DNA of 17,500 bases from Actinidia chinensis (lineage: Eukaryota > Streptophyta > Magnoliopsida > Ericales > Actinidiaceae): contig VIGQ01000618.1 in the NCBI GenBank assembly GCA_009663005.1, positions 1 to 17,500 on the forward strand. Direction: 5' to 3'. Position numbers and translations under genes: made by a program. Each line of letters starts with the position of its first letter. Positions within the stretch are counted from its first letter, which is position 1. Of this stretch, positions 1 to 9,169 are shown one piece after another. The notes under the pieces were generated by a model. The model did not search any database. It worked only from the letters and a program-made list of their open reading frames with translations, and had not been told where the DNA came from.

Positions 1-464
1 TCCCTAACCTGTAGACCAAAAAAAAGCAACATAATTCAAAACAATCCCCTATCAAAAATCCGCCCATCAAGATCACTTTCTAGCAAGATTCGTCGGGCTC
101 GGATCGGTGAAGAACAGAGAGAAGAAATGGCTTAGGCTTCCCCCCCGGGGGGAAACAAAAATCAATGAAAAAACCTTCGGTTATTAGGATTTTGTTGGTT
201 GATGTCTCACGGCCTTAACAGCTCGACAAGGCTTCCTGACGGGCAACTGGCGAGGGTAGTGACGCGGTTGTGGCGGTGACGGACAGAATCGGTGACAGCG
301 ATATTTGCTGAGAGAGGGGAGAGGAGAGAGACGAGTCTGGAGAGCTTAAGAGTTTCTTTTATTTCTGTTTGTTTTTTTTTGTTTTTTTTTTCAAAAAGTA
401 ATGAAAGATAAAGACAGAAGCTAAAAGAAGGCGGGACTACTAAAAATGAGGTTTTGGCATCCAC
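1..464 (-). other. Possible 5' end of a gene leaving the left edge (minus strand)
   Basis: On the minus strand an open frame runs from an ATG at 464 to a TGA at 207-209 (85 codons). Its second half reads like an organelle-targeting or otherwise basic, serine-rich N-terminus (LSRLVSLLSPLSANIAV, then RHRHNRVTT), after a lysine-rich stretch made by a T/A homopolymer region. The stop overlaps a donor-like GTGAGA at 210-205. A good acceptor-like site, a T-rich tract followed by GGTCTACAG, ends at position 9, so a 202-nt intron (210 to 9) would carry the frame past the window edge. The minus strand at 300-340 is CT-rich, as plant leaders often are. No protein family is recognised, and the start could equally lie in non-coding leader. 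This is inference from splice-like signals only; it could be a leader exon or chance. Confidence 0.27.
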
Positions 465-1278
465 CTTAGTATGGGAAGCTTTATGGAAAAACTTTTTCCT
501 GAAGGCTTACCATTTCCCTTATTTTTCAACTCAACGGGAGTCATATTTTTTTCAAATTACTTCAATATTTTTTTTATTTTATCTAAAAATAATTAAAATA
601 TTCTTTCTTTGAAAGTGTTTTAAAATCATTAACATAATTCAAAATTAATTTGGGTGATAATTTTTGCATTATATTTTTTACTATTATACTTATCTTTTTG
701 TTCTTATTATAATTTTTTTAAGTAAATGCCTAAACTACCCAACCAATAAGAACAAATAAAGTGTAATGGTATAGGAATGACAATTATAAGGGTTTTATTG
801 TAATTTTGTATAATAAAGACAAAAAGAGAAATGTATTTAATAAAAAGTGCGCTAAGACAAAACAACCATTTTCATCTTCCGCATCTTAACAAAATTACAA
901 AAAGAAAAAAAGAAGAAAGGGTTAGTTGGGGGTGAGATTTTGAGGCTGTTGCTTGCTAAATTGTCCAAGGAATAAGAATAAAAATAGTCCTAGTGCTATT
1001 AGGATATTGTTGCTGCTGTGATGATGTTGAATCGGGTTCTCATGGGTTACAGAGTCTGATATTAATCCTCAAGTTCATATTTTACTGGGCAAGCAACAAA
1101 GCCAGCCTCAGGTTATATCTAGTGGTTTTGAGTTTAAGCTCATTCTGGGTGGCCTGCAGCTTGGTTCTTTGTTTTGAAGTTGGGAATATTTGTTAACCTC
1201 ACTTTGTCGGATAAGTAGCTTGAGAGCGTCTGACCTAGGCCCAAAGTCGGGAAAGAGGTCTAGTTTTAGCTTCAACTG
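465..1278. other. AT-rich intergenic spacer, no gene seen
   Basis: Strongly AT-rich from 540 to 890, with many T and A runs and no codon-like structure. From about 900 to 1278 the base composition becomes more balanced. A 67-codon plus frame at 993-1196 (cysteine-rich and hydrophobic) sits there, but it matches no family I recognise and is flanked by stops in every frame. The segment could be a promoter or leader between divergent transcripts, but I see no clear TATA box and start pair. Confidence 0.4.
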
Positions 1279-1281
1279 TAA

Positions 1282-1743
1282 GGGCCCGTTTGGCTGGAGG
1301 GATTCGCGAGGATATGGGAGGGAAGATTAACCTGTAGAGGGAGGATAAATTTTAGAGGGAGATAATTTTTGGAGGGGATAAACTTCTAATTTGTTTGGAT
1401 ACTTTTAGAATGGTGGATAAGGTGGAGGATTAAGGAAGAAAATATCGATATGAAAAAAAAATCAATATTTAATATTAAAGTGTTTTTATTTGTACACATA
1501 TATAATAAATATAAATTATTACATTTTGTTTCTTCTTTAATTTTTTTCTTATCTCACACCCCCTTATCCTCCGGATAACTTTTAGTTAGGGTCTAGGCCA
1601 CCTCAAAAAAAAATTATCCACCTCCGGGGGCAATTAAATAATCCGGGGGCCATAAACGTCTACGGGGGCATTTATCCGCTAGCAAAGCCCCTGGGAGAAA
1701 AAAAAAAATTTCCCCCTCCCAACCTCCAGGCCAAACGGGGCCC
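1282..1743. mobile_element. PIF/Harbinger (Tourist-like) MITE with TAA target duplication
   Basis: The left end reads GGGCCCGTTTGGCTGGAGGG and the right end is its imperfect reverse complement (CCAGGCCAAACGGGGCCC). Both ends are flanked by TAA (1279-1281 and 1744-1746), the 3-bp duplication typical of Tourist/Harbinger elements. The two arms remain partly complementary far inward, with GGAGGATAA-type motifs on the left and TTATCCTCC on the right, so a transcript could fold into a long imperfect hairpin. There is no transposase frame, so it is non-autonomous and about 462 bp. The right arm has a ladder of GGGGG runs at roughly 20-bp spacing (about 1624-1670). The centre (1450-1555) is AT-rich. 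Family assignment rests on termini and target site; a search of a plant repeat library would settle the family. Confidence 0.8.
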
Positions 1744-1746
1744 TAA

Positions 1747-2007
1747 GTATCTCTTGTTGGCTTTGTGCCCTCCCGTTTGTCTCTCAGGTATGCTCCGAAA
1801 GATACTCTCTTGTTTAATATATTCATTATTTACAGATTAAAAAAATAAATAAGAACTCTACCGAGTTGAGAACCACCAAACACCTCTTTGATTTTGCCCC
1901 CTAGTTTAGCCAAATCCTAATTTAGCTAACAATTTTTTTTTATTTCCTCCGACAATTCAAATAGAAAAACACCTTAAATAGGACACCATCTCTCTCGTCT
2001 CTCTTTT
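1747..2007. other. Spacer between two fold-back elements
   Basis: Mixed AT-rich sequence with a CT-rich end (about 1988-2007, ATCTCTCTCGTCTCTC). A related CT-rich block, CATCTCCATCTCTCTTTT, follows the next element at 2351-2368. These may be a degenerate flanking duplication or just low-complexity DNA. No gene seen. Confidence 0.4.
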
Positions 2008-2349
2008 AGGTCTTGTTTAGTAACATTTTTTTACATTGATCAAAATTTATACTTTTTCGATTTGACTTGTTGAGAAGAGTCTGAAAATGTAAAAATTTTA
2101 TCAAATTTGAAAAAAACTTCACTAAAGATGAAAAGAGTTATTTTCATCGGAAAAAAAATCCAAAAGTGTTATTATTCTGTCTTAATGAACTTTGTCCTAT
2201 TTTTACATTTTCGAACTCTTTTCGTCAAGTGAAACAAGAAAAGTAATAAATTTTGATCAAACAATGAAAAAAACACTAAAACCGAAAAAATTCAAAACAT
2301 AAAGCAGTTAAAAAAAATTAATAGAAATTTAAACCACAAACAGAACCCA
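2008..2349. mobile_element. Fold-back MITE, possibly hAT-like
   Basis: The block at about 2025-2100 (GATCAAAATTTATAC, then CTTGTTGAGAAGAGT, then GAAAATGTAAAAAT) reappears as an inverted copy at about 2198-2270 (ATTTTTACATTTTCGAAC, then CTTTTCGTCAAG, then AATAAATTTTGATC). The arms could pair over roughly 75 bp with few gaps. The outer ends AGGTCTTGTTTAG and, reading inward from the right, GGGTTCTGTTTG are also related, like the GTTTGG-type ends of many plant hAT MITEs. The right side has about 70 bp without a partner on the left. A perfect 8-bp stem (GATGAAAA with TTTTCATC, 2128-2149) lies in the centre. A clean 8-bp target duplication is not visible, so exact ends are uncertain. No coding capacity. 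Confidence 0.6.
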
Positions 2350-2764
2350 GCATCTCCATCTCTCTTTTCAAACAGGGAAAAAAATTGGGTCAATGAATGA
2401 ACAGTGCATAAAATGAAATACAGCTAACAAAGCGGATGCTGGATTTGAGGGTTATGAATTTTAACTCCTTAATTTGTCTAAATGAAGGGTGTGCGGAGGG
2501 TATTGGTGATGATCTTGTGGCTGTGAAATAGCAATATGGCAGTGGTGTCTGATAAGACGCTTTCAAGTTGCAATTGATCTACATGGAGAGCAATCTTATA
2601 CTTTAGAGATGAAATTGAGAAAAATATTACTTTTTAAGAATCAAAGTGGGAGAAGATAAAAAACTTTAAGGGTAAAAAGTATAATTAATCCTAAACTTCT
2701 TGACTACGTAGGAACATTTTCCGATGTCAATGAGGAAGAAAGATTGATTGGGTTCAGACGACGC
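2350..2764. other. Intergenic spacer, no gene seen
   Basis: AT-rich sequence with several short frames interrupted by stops on both strands. I recognise no domain, RNA or repeat structure here beyond the CT-rich block at its left end. Confidence 0.4.
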
Positions 2765-2870
2765 TACGTGGTCGGGCCCACACATCCTACTTTATTTGAG
2801 GGAGGATGGGACAATTTTTTTTTTAAGTGGCGGGTCACCTCCAAATGGAGGATGTGGGCGCGCCACATAA
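2765..2870. mobile_element. Small GC-rich fold-back element (MITE-like)
   Basis: The left arm reads ACGTGGTCGGGCCCACACAT followed by CC. The right arm, reverse-complemented, reads TTATGTGGCGCGCCCACATC followed by C, so the ends share GTGG, GCCCA and ACATCC in order over about 21 bp. Inside, CCTCCA-AA-TGGAGG makes a second small stem and GAGGGAGGATGG pairs with parts of it. The block is clearly GC-richer than the DNA on both sides. At 106 bp it is too short to encode anything. No convincing target duplication is seen, so it could be a truncated MITE or a structured regulatory segment. The 60-codon minus frame across it (2764-2946) has no recognisable content. Confidence 0.5.
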
Positions 2871-3176
2871 GCGAGCCCCTGGTAATACCACGGCTCGAGC
2901 CCCGCTGAATAGCACTCAAGAACGATATAATAGAAGCAATCATCACAACTTTTGTGTAACTAGTACATAATAGAGGTGCTATACTAAATCAATAATCTAA
3001 AAAAGTGTGAAGTATAAATTTTCAAATTTGGGAACATTCCATTAGTGTGTAGCGAAATTTGTCAACGACCTAATTTTGACGGTAGATTGAACGTCATCAA
3101 CTATAGCTTAGGACAACTTAGACGGACATTTTAAATATTGAAGATATAATAAATTAGACCACAATTGCTGTATTCC

Positions 3177-3208
<32 letters not shown>

Positions 3209-3540
3209 GACCAAAGTATAAATTAGACACATTTCACTCACAAAATTATGGGCTTATGATTACTATTTTGTATCACTGCTAATTTAGATGTTTCTTCTTG
3301 GCAAAATAGTGGCGCACTTATATACATAAAAAATATATTATATTCTTCCATGAGGCTGTATTTCGATCAAAAGGAGAATAGAAAAGGATCACTAGTTGCT
3401 CTAAGCCTGTCCAGACATTTTATAGAAAAAATATAATAAAATTCAATTAATATACAGCATTTGCTGCATAATTTCCCAATTTCCTTAGTAAAGTGATAAT
3501 GGGGAAGAGGAAATCAAACAACATGAGACATAAAAAAAGA
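2871..3540. other. Intergenic spacer, no gene seen
   Basis: AT-rich DNA without long frames. Short phrases such as GTATAAATT and ATTAGAC recur (about 3010, 3150 and 3215), suggesting old repeated DNA, but no element ends could be found. Confidence 0.35.
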
Positions 3541-3618
3541 GGGGGGAGGAGTGAATTAGTCAATCAAGAGAAGGTTTGTGCTTATAACTAAAACTATTTT
3601 TTTATCAAAACCTAAGAA

Positions 3619-3657
<39 letters not shown>

Positions 3658-4209
3658 AACAAGGATAAAGCGTTCAAAATAGAATCAATGTTCAAAATCA
3701 CAACCGGTCGGAACCTACACTCCGACCAATTATATCAATAAATCCAGAATATTGGCCATCTGCCAACATAGTTAAAGCAGCCATATCTGACCACCAAAAA
3801 CCCCAAAGAAACAAATGTAGAACAAAAGAGCCATAAGGCGAGAAAGGAAAACATAGAAAACAGGAGAATTTCAAGGGAACAGAGACTAATCCTCCTCTTG
3901 GACCATTGATACACCTAATTGTGTGGGTTTTTGGCTCGGATCAAACCAATTGGACAAAACCACCACAAGGCAAGCTGAGAATTCAGGAGGAAAAACACCC
4001 ATAATAACCCCCCCACCCCCCACGACCACACCCCCGGCCCCCCCCCCCCTTTTTTGTTCTCTGAAGACACACCGACCAAATCTTTCTGATTCTTCCCTAC
4101 AACAATACAGATAGGTGGTTTCAACATGATTGAACAGAAGGACTGAAATATCAGGACTAAAAACGAAAAATGTCTATAAATTTCTTAAAACTTAAACTTT
4201 TCTGGCATC

Positions 4210-4242
<33 letters not shown>

Positions 4243-4789
4243 CGTTCGAAGACAAAAGAGAAGATCACAAGGCATCGAATTAACAGAAAGCAGCAACACA
4301 AAAATTTTGAATTACTGAAAAGGAGGAGAAATAAACAAAAACCAAAACAATCCCCACCAAGGGTACACTACCAAATTAAAATAACACAGTCCAACTTATA
4401 CAGGTAGTAAGGAAACTGGTCCATGGGCATTTTGGTCTTTATCTTAAGGAGGGTTGGAAGTAAAAGATTATACAACCTGAATCTTTACCGCAACAAAGAT
4501 TCAAAGGAAGAGGAAAAAAAAACCATGAAAGCTCAAAATTGTAGCTATCATAAAGAGAGTTCCTATGGTACTATATTACAGAATTATGATGACTTGGAAA
4601 CTTGCGAAAATCTTCAATGGTCACTCACAAAGATAATATCAGAGTATTCATAACTGTTTTGATTGTGGTTCGTGAAAAAAATTGTAAAATTTAATTGACA
4701 CTTGTTTGGGATAGGCATGGCTCATAATCAAGAACCTGCAATAAAGCCAAAGCTCCTAGCAGCATTGATATTGAGAGGGAGATATCAAT
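3541..4789 (-). other. Downstream flank of the RLP pseudogene, possible former 3' region
   Basis: No gene is recognised. On the minus strand, the same strand as the RLP relic, much of this stretch is T-rich with intron-like phrases, for example a pyrimidine tract ending in TTGTTGTAG followed by GGAAGAATCAG near 4090-4105. That would fit an old spliced 3' untranslated region, but this is inference. A 28-codon minus frame at 3784-3698 (MAALTMLADGQYSGF...) is open but too short to support. The plus frame at 4423-4653 is lysine- and glutamate-rich with no family resemblance. Confidence 0.3.
4010..4049. repeat. C-rich low-complexity tract
   Basis: Runs of five to eleven C residues broken by short A/T-containing spacers. 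The complementary strand has at least four G runs and could form a G-quadruplex. The tract creates the proline-rich plus frame (3923-4114) and the glycine-rich minus frame (3915-4127), both of which I treat as artefacts of composition. Confidence 0.8.
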
Positions 4790-4994
4790 CTAGATACCTG
4801 AAAACTCCATCAATAATTCTAAATCTTCTGCAACTCGTCTGTAATGAGTTCCTCTCCATCTTTTCGCCGTCTCACGCACTTCGTTTTCAAAAAAATACGT
4901 CACAACTAACTGGGTCTTTCCAGCAAGAACATGCAATATCCAAGAACAATTCCCCGTAAACCCCCAAAACACAAACAAAAAACAAAAAAAACCC

Positions 4995-5010
4995 AAAAAA
5001 AAAAAAAAAA
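4995..5010. repeat. A16 homopolymer inside the RLP relic
   Basis: Sixteen A residues on the plus strand. On the pseudogene strand they fall in the transmembrane-coding part, where they create a phenylalanine run after DGIV. Neighbouring A-runs at 4984-4991 add to it. Homopolymer slippage is a likely source of the length change here. Confidence 0.85.
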
Positions 5011-5592
5011 CAATGCCATCCACATCCATTACCACTCCCACCACTTTCCAAGTGAAATCCCACTGCAAAATCTGAATCTCTTCTTGTGGCATCCTACCCT
5101 GACCAGTATGTGCCGGATTTTCACATTTCCTTCGACACGAAACCCATATCCTGAGTCCCAGAATACGCACCATTCTAAAGTGTGCAAATGTTTGATTTTG
5201 GGTTATGGGTCCACGAGGATGGTCCTGAACGGTTGAGGACTTCAAGAATGTCAAACTAGTTAATTTGTTAGGAATTTTCCCAGAGTTGGTTTGAGAGAGG
5301 TCTGGATGCAAGCATGCCAGGTCCAAAAATGTGAGGGAATACGACCAGTAAGTGAATATTATTTTTGGAAGGGGTGTCGTAACAAATTAAGAAAATTGAG
5401 AGCAATAAGTTCTCCGATAAAATCGGAATCTCTCGCTGAAATGTGTTGGAGGACAAGTCGATTGTTGTGAAACAGTCAAAATACTCAACATACAATTGTA
5501 TGCCCTTCATGTGACTGCAACAGAATCTGATAATATTCCGCCCCATATTACTTCTCATTGCATGGTTTTATTCTTCATAGATTGAAATTTTT

Positions 5593-5638
<46 letters not shown>

Positions 5639-5908
5639 CAACAATTCGACGCTTGGGAGGGGAATTTTCCCCTGGAACTGACTATGGAACAGTGAACGTT
5701 CGAACGCAAGACAAGAAACTTGCAAATCGGAAGAGTTCCCAACCAGTATGGAAATGGTCATCGATCTTGTTGTTTCGAGTTTAGAAGCTCTAAGAATTTG
5801 CAATTAGACAAGGATGGTGGCATGGTTCCTTCCCCAATTGATTTTCCACAAATCAGATTTGCAAGTTGCAGTACTTTCCCCAAATGTCAGGGGATGGCCC
5901 CAGGAAAG

Positions 5909-5953
<45 letters not shown>

Positions 5954-6569
5954 CCCAAACATGGCGGAATCGCATACTGAAGTTGTTAGTGAGAAAATCA
6001 AGAATTCAAGGGACTTCGCATTGCAAAGTGATGAAGGATCTCTCAACTGAGTTACTTTTGTGAGATGAACAAAGTACCCAGTAGAGGGCGGTGGAATTGG
6101 AGAGGTCTTGAAGCAAGTTGGAAGGAAGACAAGAACGTAGAGCTCTGCCAAAGGAAGCCGTCATACTAGATAGAAGTTATGGGAAGATTTAAATACGTCA
6201 ACGAAGCTCCCTGTGACCAATTGGCCCAGCCCATGAATGTGTTGGTGGAAAGATCTAGCTATGACGAGATCACCAAGGTTTCTTAAGAATCTAGGGAAAC
6301 TCGTCAATCCTGCAAGATGACATTCAAGAATGACATAATATTTAGAAAAAGGTATGTTGATATGCTTTCTGAGCTGTACGATAGATGGTATAGGATAGGT
6401 CACTCCATGCAAAAATTTGAGGTTTTGAGAAAATTAATTCAACAACACCGCTCAGATTATTTATGAAGACATAGTTCTAAACAAGTAGATAGTTTGAACA
6501 GAGGGGATGGGCCATGAAGTTATTTCTACTCAAGTCGATGACCTCAATGTGGATTTATGCTGGAACTCA

Positions 6570-6607
<38 letters not shown>

Positions 6608-6849
6608 AATAACAATGATGAGATTTAAAACCCTGATGGATGTCATAAGTTTGTTACAGATATTAATAAGAAGATATTATTAAGGTTTTGGAGTTCACCT
6701 ATGGCAGGGGGGGATAGGGACCCGTAATGCATTACGCGGGACAAAACTAAATAATTGATTAGCGTTGAGTTCCCAAGTCCATTTTGGAATGGACCCTGGA
6801 AACATCTGCAATTCTGAGGTCTAAGACTTCAAAGACCGAGATTAGCCAA

Positions 6850-6950
6850 TTGGAATGGAGGTAGTTCCCGGAAAACTCGTAGAGAGAAATTCACGTATAA
6901 ACGACTTGAGATAGCAATTGAATGACGTAGTTCTCCAGATAAACTCGTTA

Positions 6951-6981
<31 letters not shown>

Positions 6982-7090
6982 TAGATAGCAATAGAATCGA
7001 GGTAATCTCCGGATAACTGTAAAGAGAGATCAGTGATCAAAGACTGAGCTAGCAACTGAAGAGTAGATCTCCAGATAAACTCATATGGGA
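6850..7090 (-). repeat. LRR-coding units visible as a ~72-nt DNA repeat
   Basis: Phrases such as TCTCCAGATAAACTC (plus strand, about 6933 and 7068), TCTCCGGATAAC (about 7007) and TTCCCGGAAAACTC (about 6866) recur with spacing close to 72 nt, equal to one 24-residue LRR. On the minus strand they read LSGDLL, LSGDYLDSIA and LSGELRHSIA, the xLSGxIPxSI part of plant extracellular LRRs. Part of the RLP pseudogene. Confidence 0.75.
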
Positions 7091-7482
7091 GAGATCTACG
7101 TAATAAGGGAACGAAATACTCCAATTACCTTTTGTAAACTTACCCTCTTAGCACCGTTATCCTCAAGTGAGCCTTTGCCACTTCGGAAGGTGGAAAATGT
7201 TATTAGGTATGTTACCGGCAATCTTGTCCATCCAGGTCAAGATTCGTTAAAGAAGACAAAATTTGTCAAGAATGGGTAAAATGAAGATATATTACACCAT
7301 TAAGGACAAGTTCTTGCACTGGGTCAGTTTTTTCAGGAGATTCTGAAATGTGGAGTTCAGTATAATATCTCTAAAAGAAGAGAGATCGAGAGAAATATTT
7401 GGATAAGAAAGAGAGTTTGATGGGATTGGGCCCGAAAAAACTAGAAATAAGACAGGTGAGATGCCGCAAATTACAAAGCCTT

Positions 7483-7497
7483 CCCCCCCCCCCCCCC
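7483..7497. repeat. C15 homopolymer inside the RLP relic
   Basis: Fifteen C residues on the plus strand, read as poly-glycine on the pseudogene strand. It lies exactly where the reading frame changes between YAFG and LCNLRHLTCL, so slippage in this tract plausibly caused one of the frameshifts. Confidence 0.85.
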
Positions 7498-7923
7498 AAA
7501 TGCATATGGAATCTGAGAGATAATTGAAGTGATGTAGGCCGAGATGAGCCGCTGGAGATGAGAAAGTCGGAAAAGGCTGCTATTTGCATCCAAGGTGCCA
7601 AGAAGTGGCCACACACTGAGGTCACGCGATCCGGGACGGTCAAATCAGCACATGTCACCCCATCCCACTGAAACAATCAGTTGCACTCTCGTTACCATGA
7701 CATTGTCTTTGGATCTGAAGGAGAACCGCATCATCCACCGCGAAGAAGCAGAATGTTTATAGCAAAGCGTATGCTTAACATTGCCAGCAATGCAAATCTT
7801 CATGTCATGAGGACACAAATTGTGAGGAGGAGGAGAAAAAGAAGAGGAAAGATTGGATGAGAAGGCAAGATGATATTGCAAGGAAATAGAAAAGGATTGA
7901 ATAGCAATCAGTACTTTCCCCAT

Positions 7924-8570
7924 TCTTTCTATACAAAGAAGCGACCAAGTTCAATGCAACAGGAAAAGGTTTAGTGGATTTGGGTGATAGTAGTAGTGTC
8001 TAACTCTTATCATCCTTAATATTAGTGCTGCAGTTACAAGAGAACTGGTTTAAAAAACCATCAATCATAGAGAACTGTGACCACAACGTGTGCTGTGCAT
8101 AAGAAGTATAATTTCCAATGTTTCTATAGACTTGGATTGTACCATTGATGTGAAAAATGATGGACATGACAACACTAGCTAGAGGCAACGGGACAACCCA
8201 GAGAAGGTTGTTTTTGGTCCCCCCCCCGTGGGGGTCTACAGATTAAAGGCGGTCTGGTTTGATTTCCCCAAAAGATCGATAAAAGGATATTGCTGCGTTC
8301 ATTTTTTTTTCAGGACCACAGTTGAATCGAACTGAACCGATTAATTGATTTTTTTTAATTTGAAACACTTCCGAACCCGTTTTGGTCATGAAATCCCAAA
8401 ATCCAAAAGTTACTACTTTAATATTTTGAACTTCGCTGTTAATGGTATTTTTAACATGCATTTTATGGTGTTTTACATCTTGGATGAAAAGTTATTTTGC
8501 CCTTTAGAGATATGTTAACTGTGGATGTATTTGAATGTTGGATTATATTTTGCTTTTTTAGATGTGGAAG
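7924..8570. other. Upstream flank of the RLP relic, no gene seen
   Basis: On the minus strand this lies upstream of the RLP start. No clear TATA box and leader can be assigned. A C-run/G-run pair, CCCCCCCCGTGGGGG, lies at about 8220-8234. The minus frames at 8000-8188 and 8243-8461 carry no recognisable motif. The phrase GAATCGAACTGAACCGATTAA near 8323 resembles the GGTT/AACC-rich text common in old plant transposons, but no ends are visible. Confidence 0.35.
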
Positions 8571-8699
8571 CAGACCGAATCTGGTTTGGTTTCATAGGCA
8601 ACAGTGGGTTCTGGTTTAGTTGCCTAGCGGAAACAGACCAGAACCTGGTTTGGTTCATAGGCTAAACAGTTGGGTTCTGCGTGTTAGTTGCCTATTTGG
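8571..8699. repeat. Tandem duplication, two units of 63 and 66 bp
   Basis: Unit 1 (8571-8633) starts CAGACCGAATCTGGTTTGG and unit 2 (8634-8699) starts CAGACCAGAACCTGGTTTGG. Both continue with TTCATAGGC, AACAGT, GGGTTCTG and TTAGTTGCCTA in the same order, with small indels. Neither unit is open in a single frame through both copies. Function unknown; it resembles a minisatellite seed or the subterminal repeat of a transposon. Confidence 0.8.
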
Positions 8700-9169
8700 A
8701 GTGTGTTTGGGAAATTGACCTTATATTAAAACGACTATTTAAAATCAGAAGTTAAAAAAAACTCAAATTAAATTCTAAAAATAGTTATTTTCAGCTTTTT
8801 GTACGGTGTATCTAGCTAACAAAGAAGTTGTGCAAATTCTAACACAATTTTTCTAAGACCGTAAAAGACAATTGCAAACCTCTTAACATAATCTTAAGAC
8901 AGATAAAAAAAAATTTGCATTGCCAAAATGCAAATACTCTGTAAAAAAAAACAATACGAATGGTATTAACCTATTATAGGGACAAAATTCAGCCAAAAAA
9001 ACTCGAAAATATGCCAAAAATAAAAAATGGAATTTGTTCAAAACTTTTAATTCAGAAGAGTTTAAATTTTGATCGTGAAAAGATAGAATTTATCTCGAAG
9101 TTGAGCTAATTATTAGGTGCCCTAATCCAAACCGAACCCATCCAACCGCCCAGACAAAACCAATCATCA
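8700..9169. other. AT-rich spacer, no gene seen
   Basis: Many A and T runs. The start (GAGTGTGTTTGGGAAATTG at about 8698) looks like the end of a GTTTGG-type MITE, but no inverted partner was found. No coding signal. Confidence 0.35.

Larger units (their letters stand above)
4790..7923 (-). pseudogene. Leucine-rich-repeat receptor-like protein (RLP) pseudogene, full length but multiply frameshifted
   Basis: Seen in order on the minus strand, in changing frames: ATG at 7923 with a hydrophobic signal-like start (MGKVLIAIQSFSISL); LCPHD (7818-7804); PKTMSW then a stop (7712-7692); ESATDCF (7690-7670); FQWDGVTC (7673-7650); LGTLDANSSLFRLSHLQRL (7602-7546); LRR pieces NSTFQNLLKKLT (7357), VQELVLNGV (7319), SSLTNLDLDG (7256), GNIPNNIFHLPKWQRLT (7216); FPRFLRNL; GNFSQSLSILDLKSNAL; PPSLSNCKFLELL (5820); PFPYWLGTLP (5757); HNNFIGHLPGRYFKNFN (5631); FTTIDLSSNTFQREIP (5471); SGKIPNKLTSLTFL (5284); an acidic stretch, a transmembrane-like segment near 5060-4960, and a basic tail containing KRWRGTHYRR. 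Family knowledge: such RLPs (Cf-type) are intronless plasma-membrane receptors of about 900-1000 residues, without a kinase, acting in immunity or development through adaptor kinases. The 3.1-kb span fits a full copy. Many stops and frame changes make it nonfunctional. Start and end are approximate. Confidence 0.93.

Noticed and set aside
3698..3784. 28-codon minus frame MAALTMLADGQYSGF...
   Set aside because: Too short and without any supporting signal, although it lies downstream of the RLP relic on the same strand.
3915..4127. Proline-rich and glycine-rich frames on opposite strands
   Set aside because: Both are produced by the C-rich low-complexity tract.
4931..5236. Plus-strand frames over the RLP region (4931-5236, 5720-5929, 5814-6050, 7085-7279)
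   Set aside because: They run antisense to clearly readable RLP motifs and have no domains of their own.
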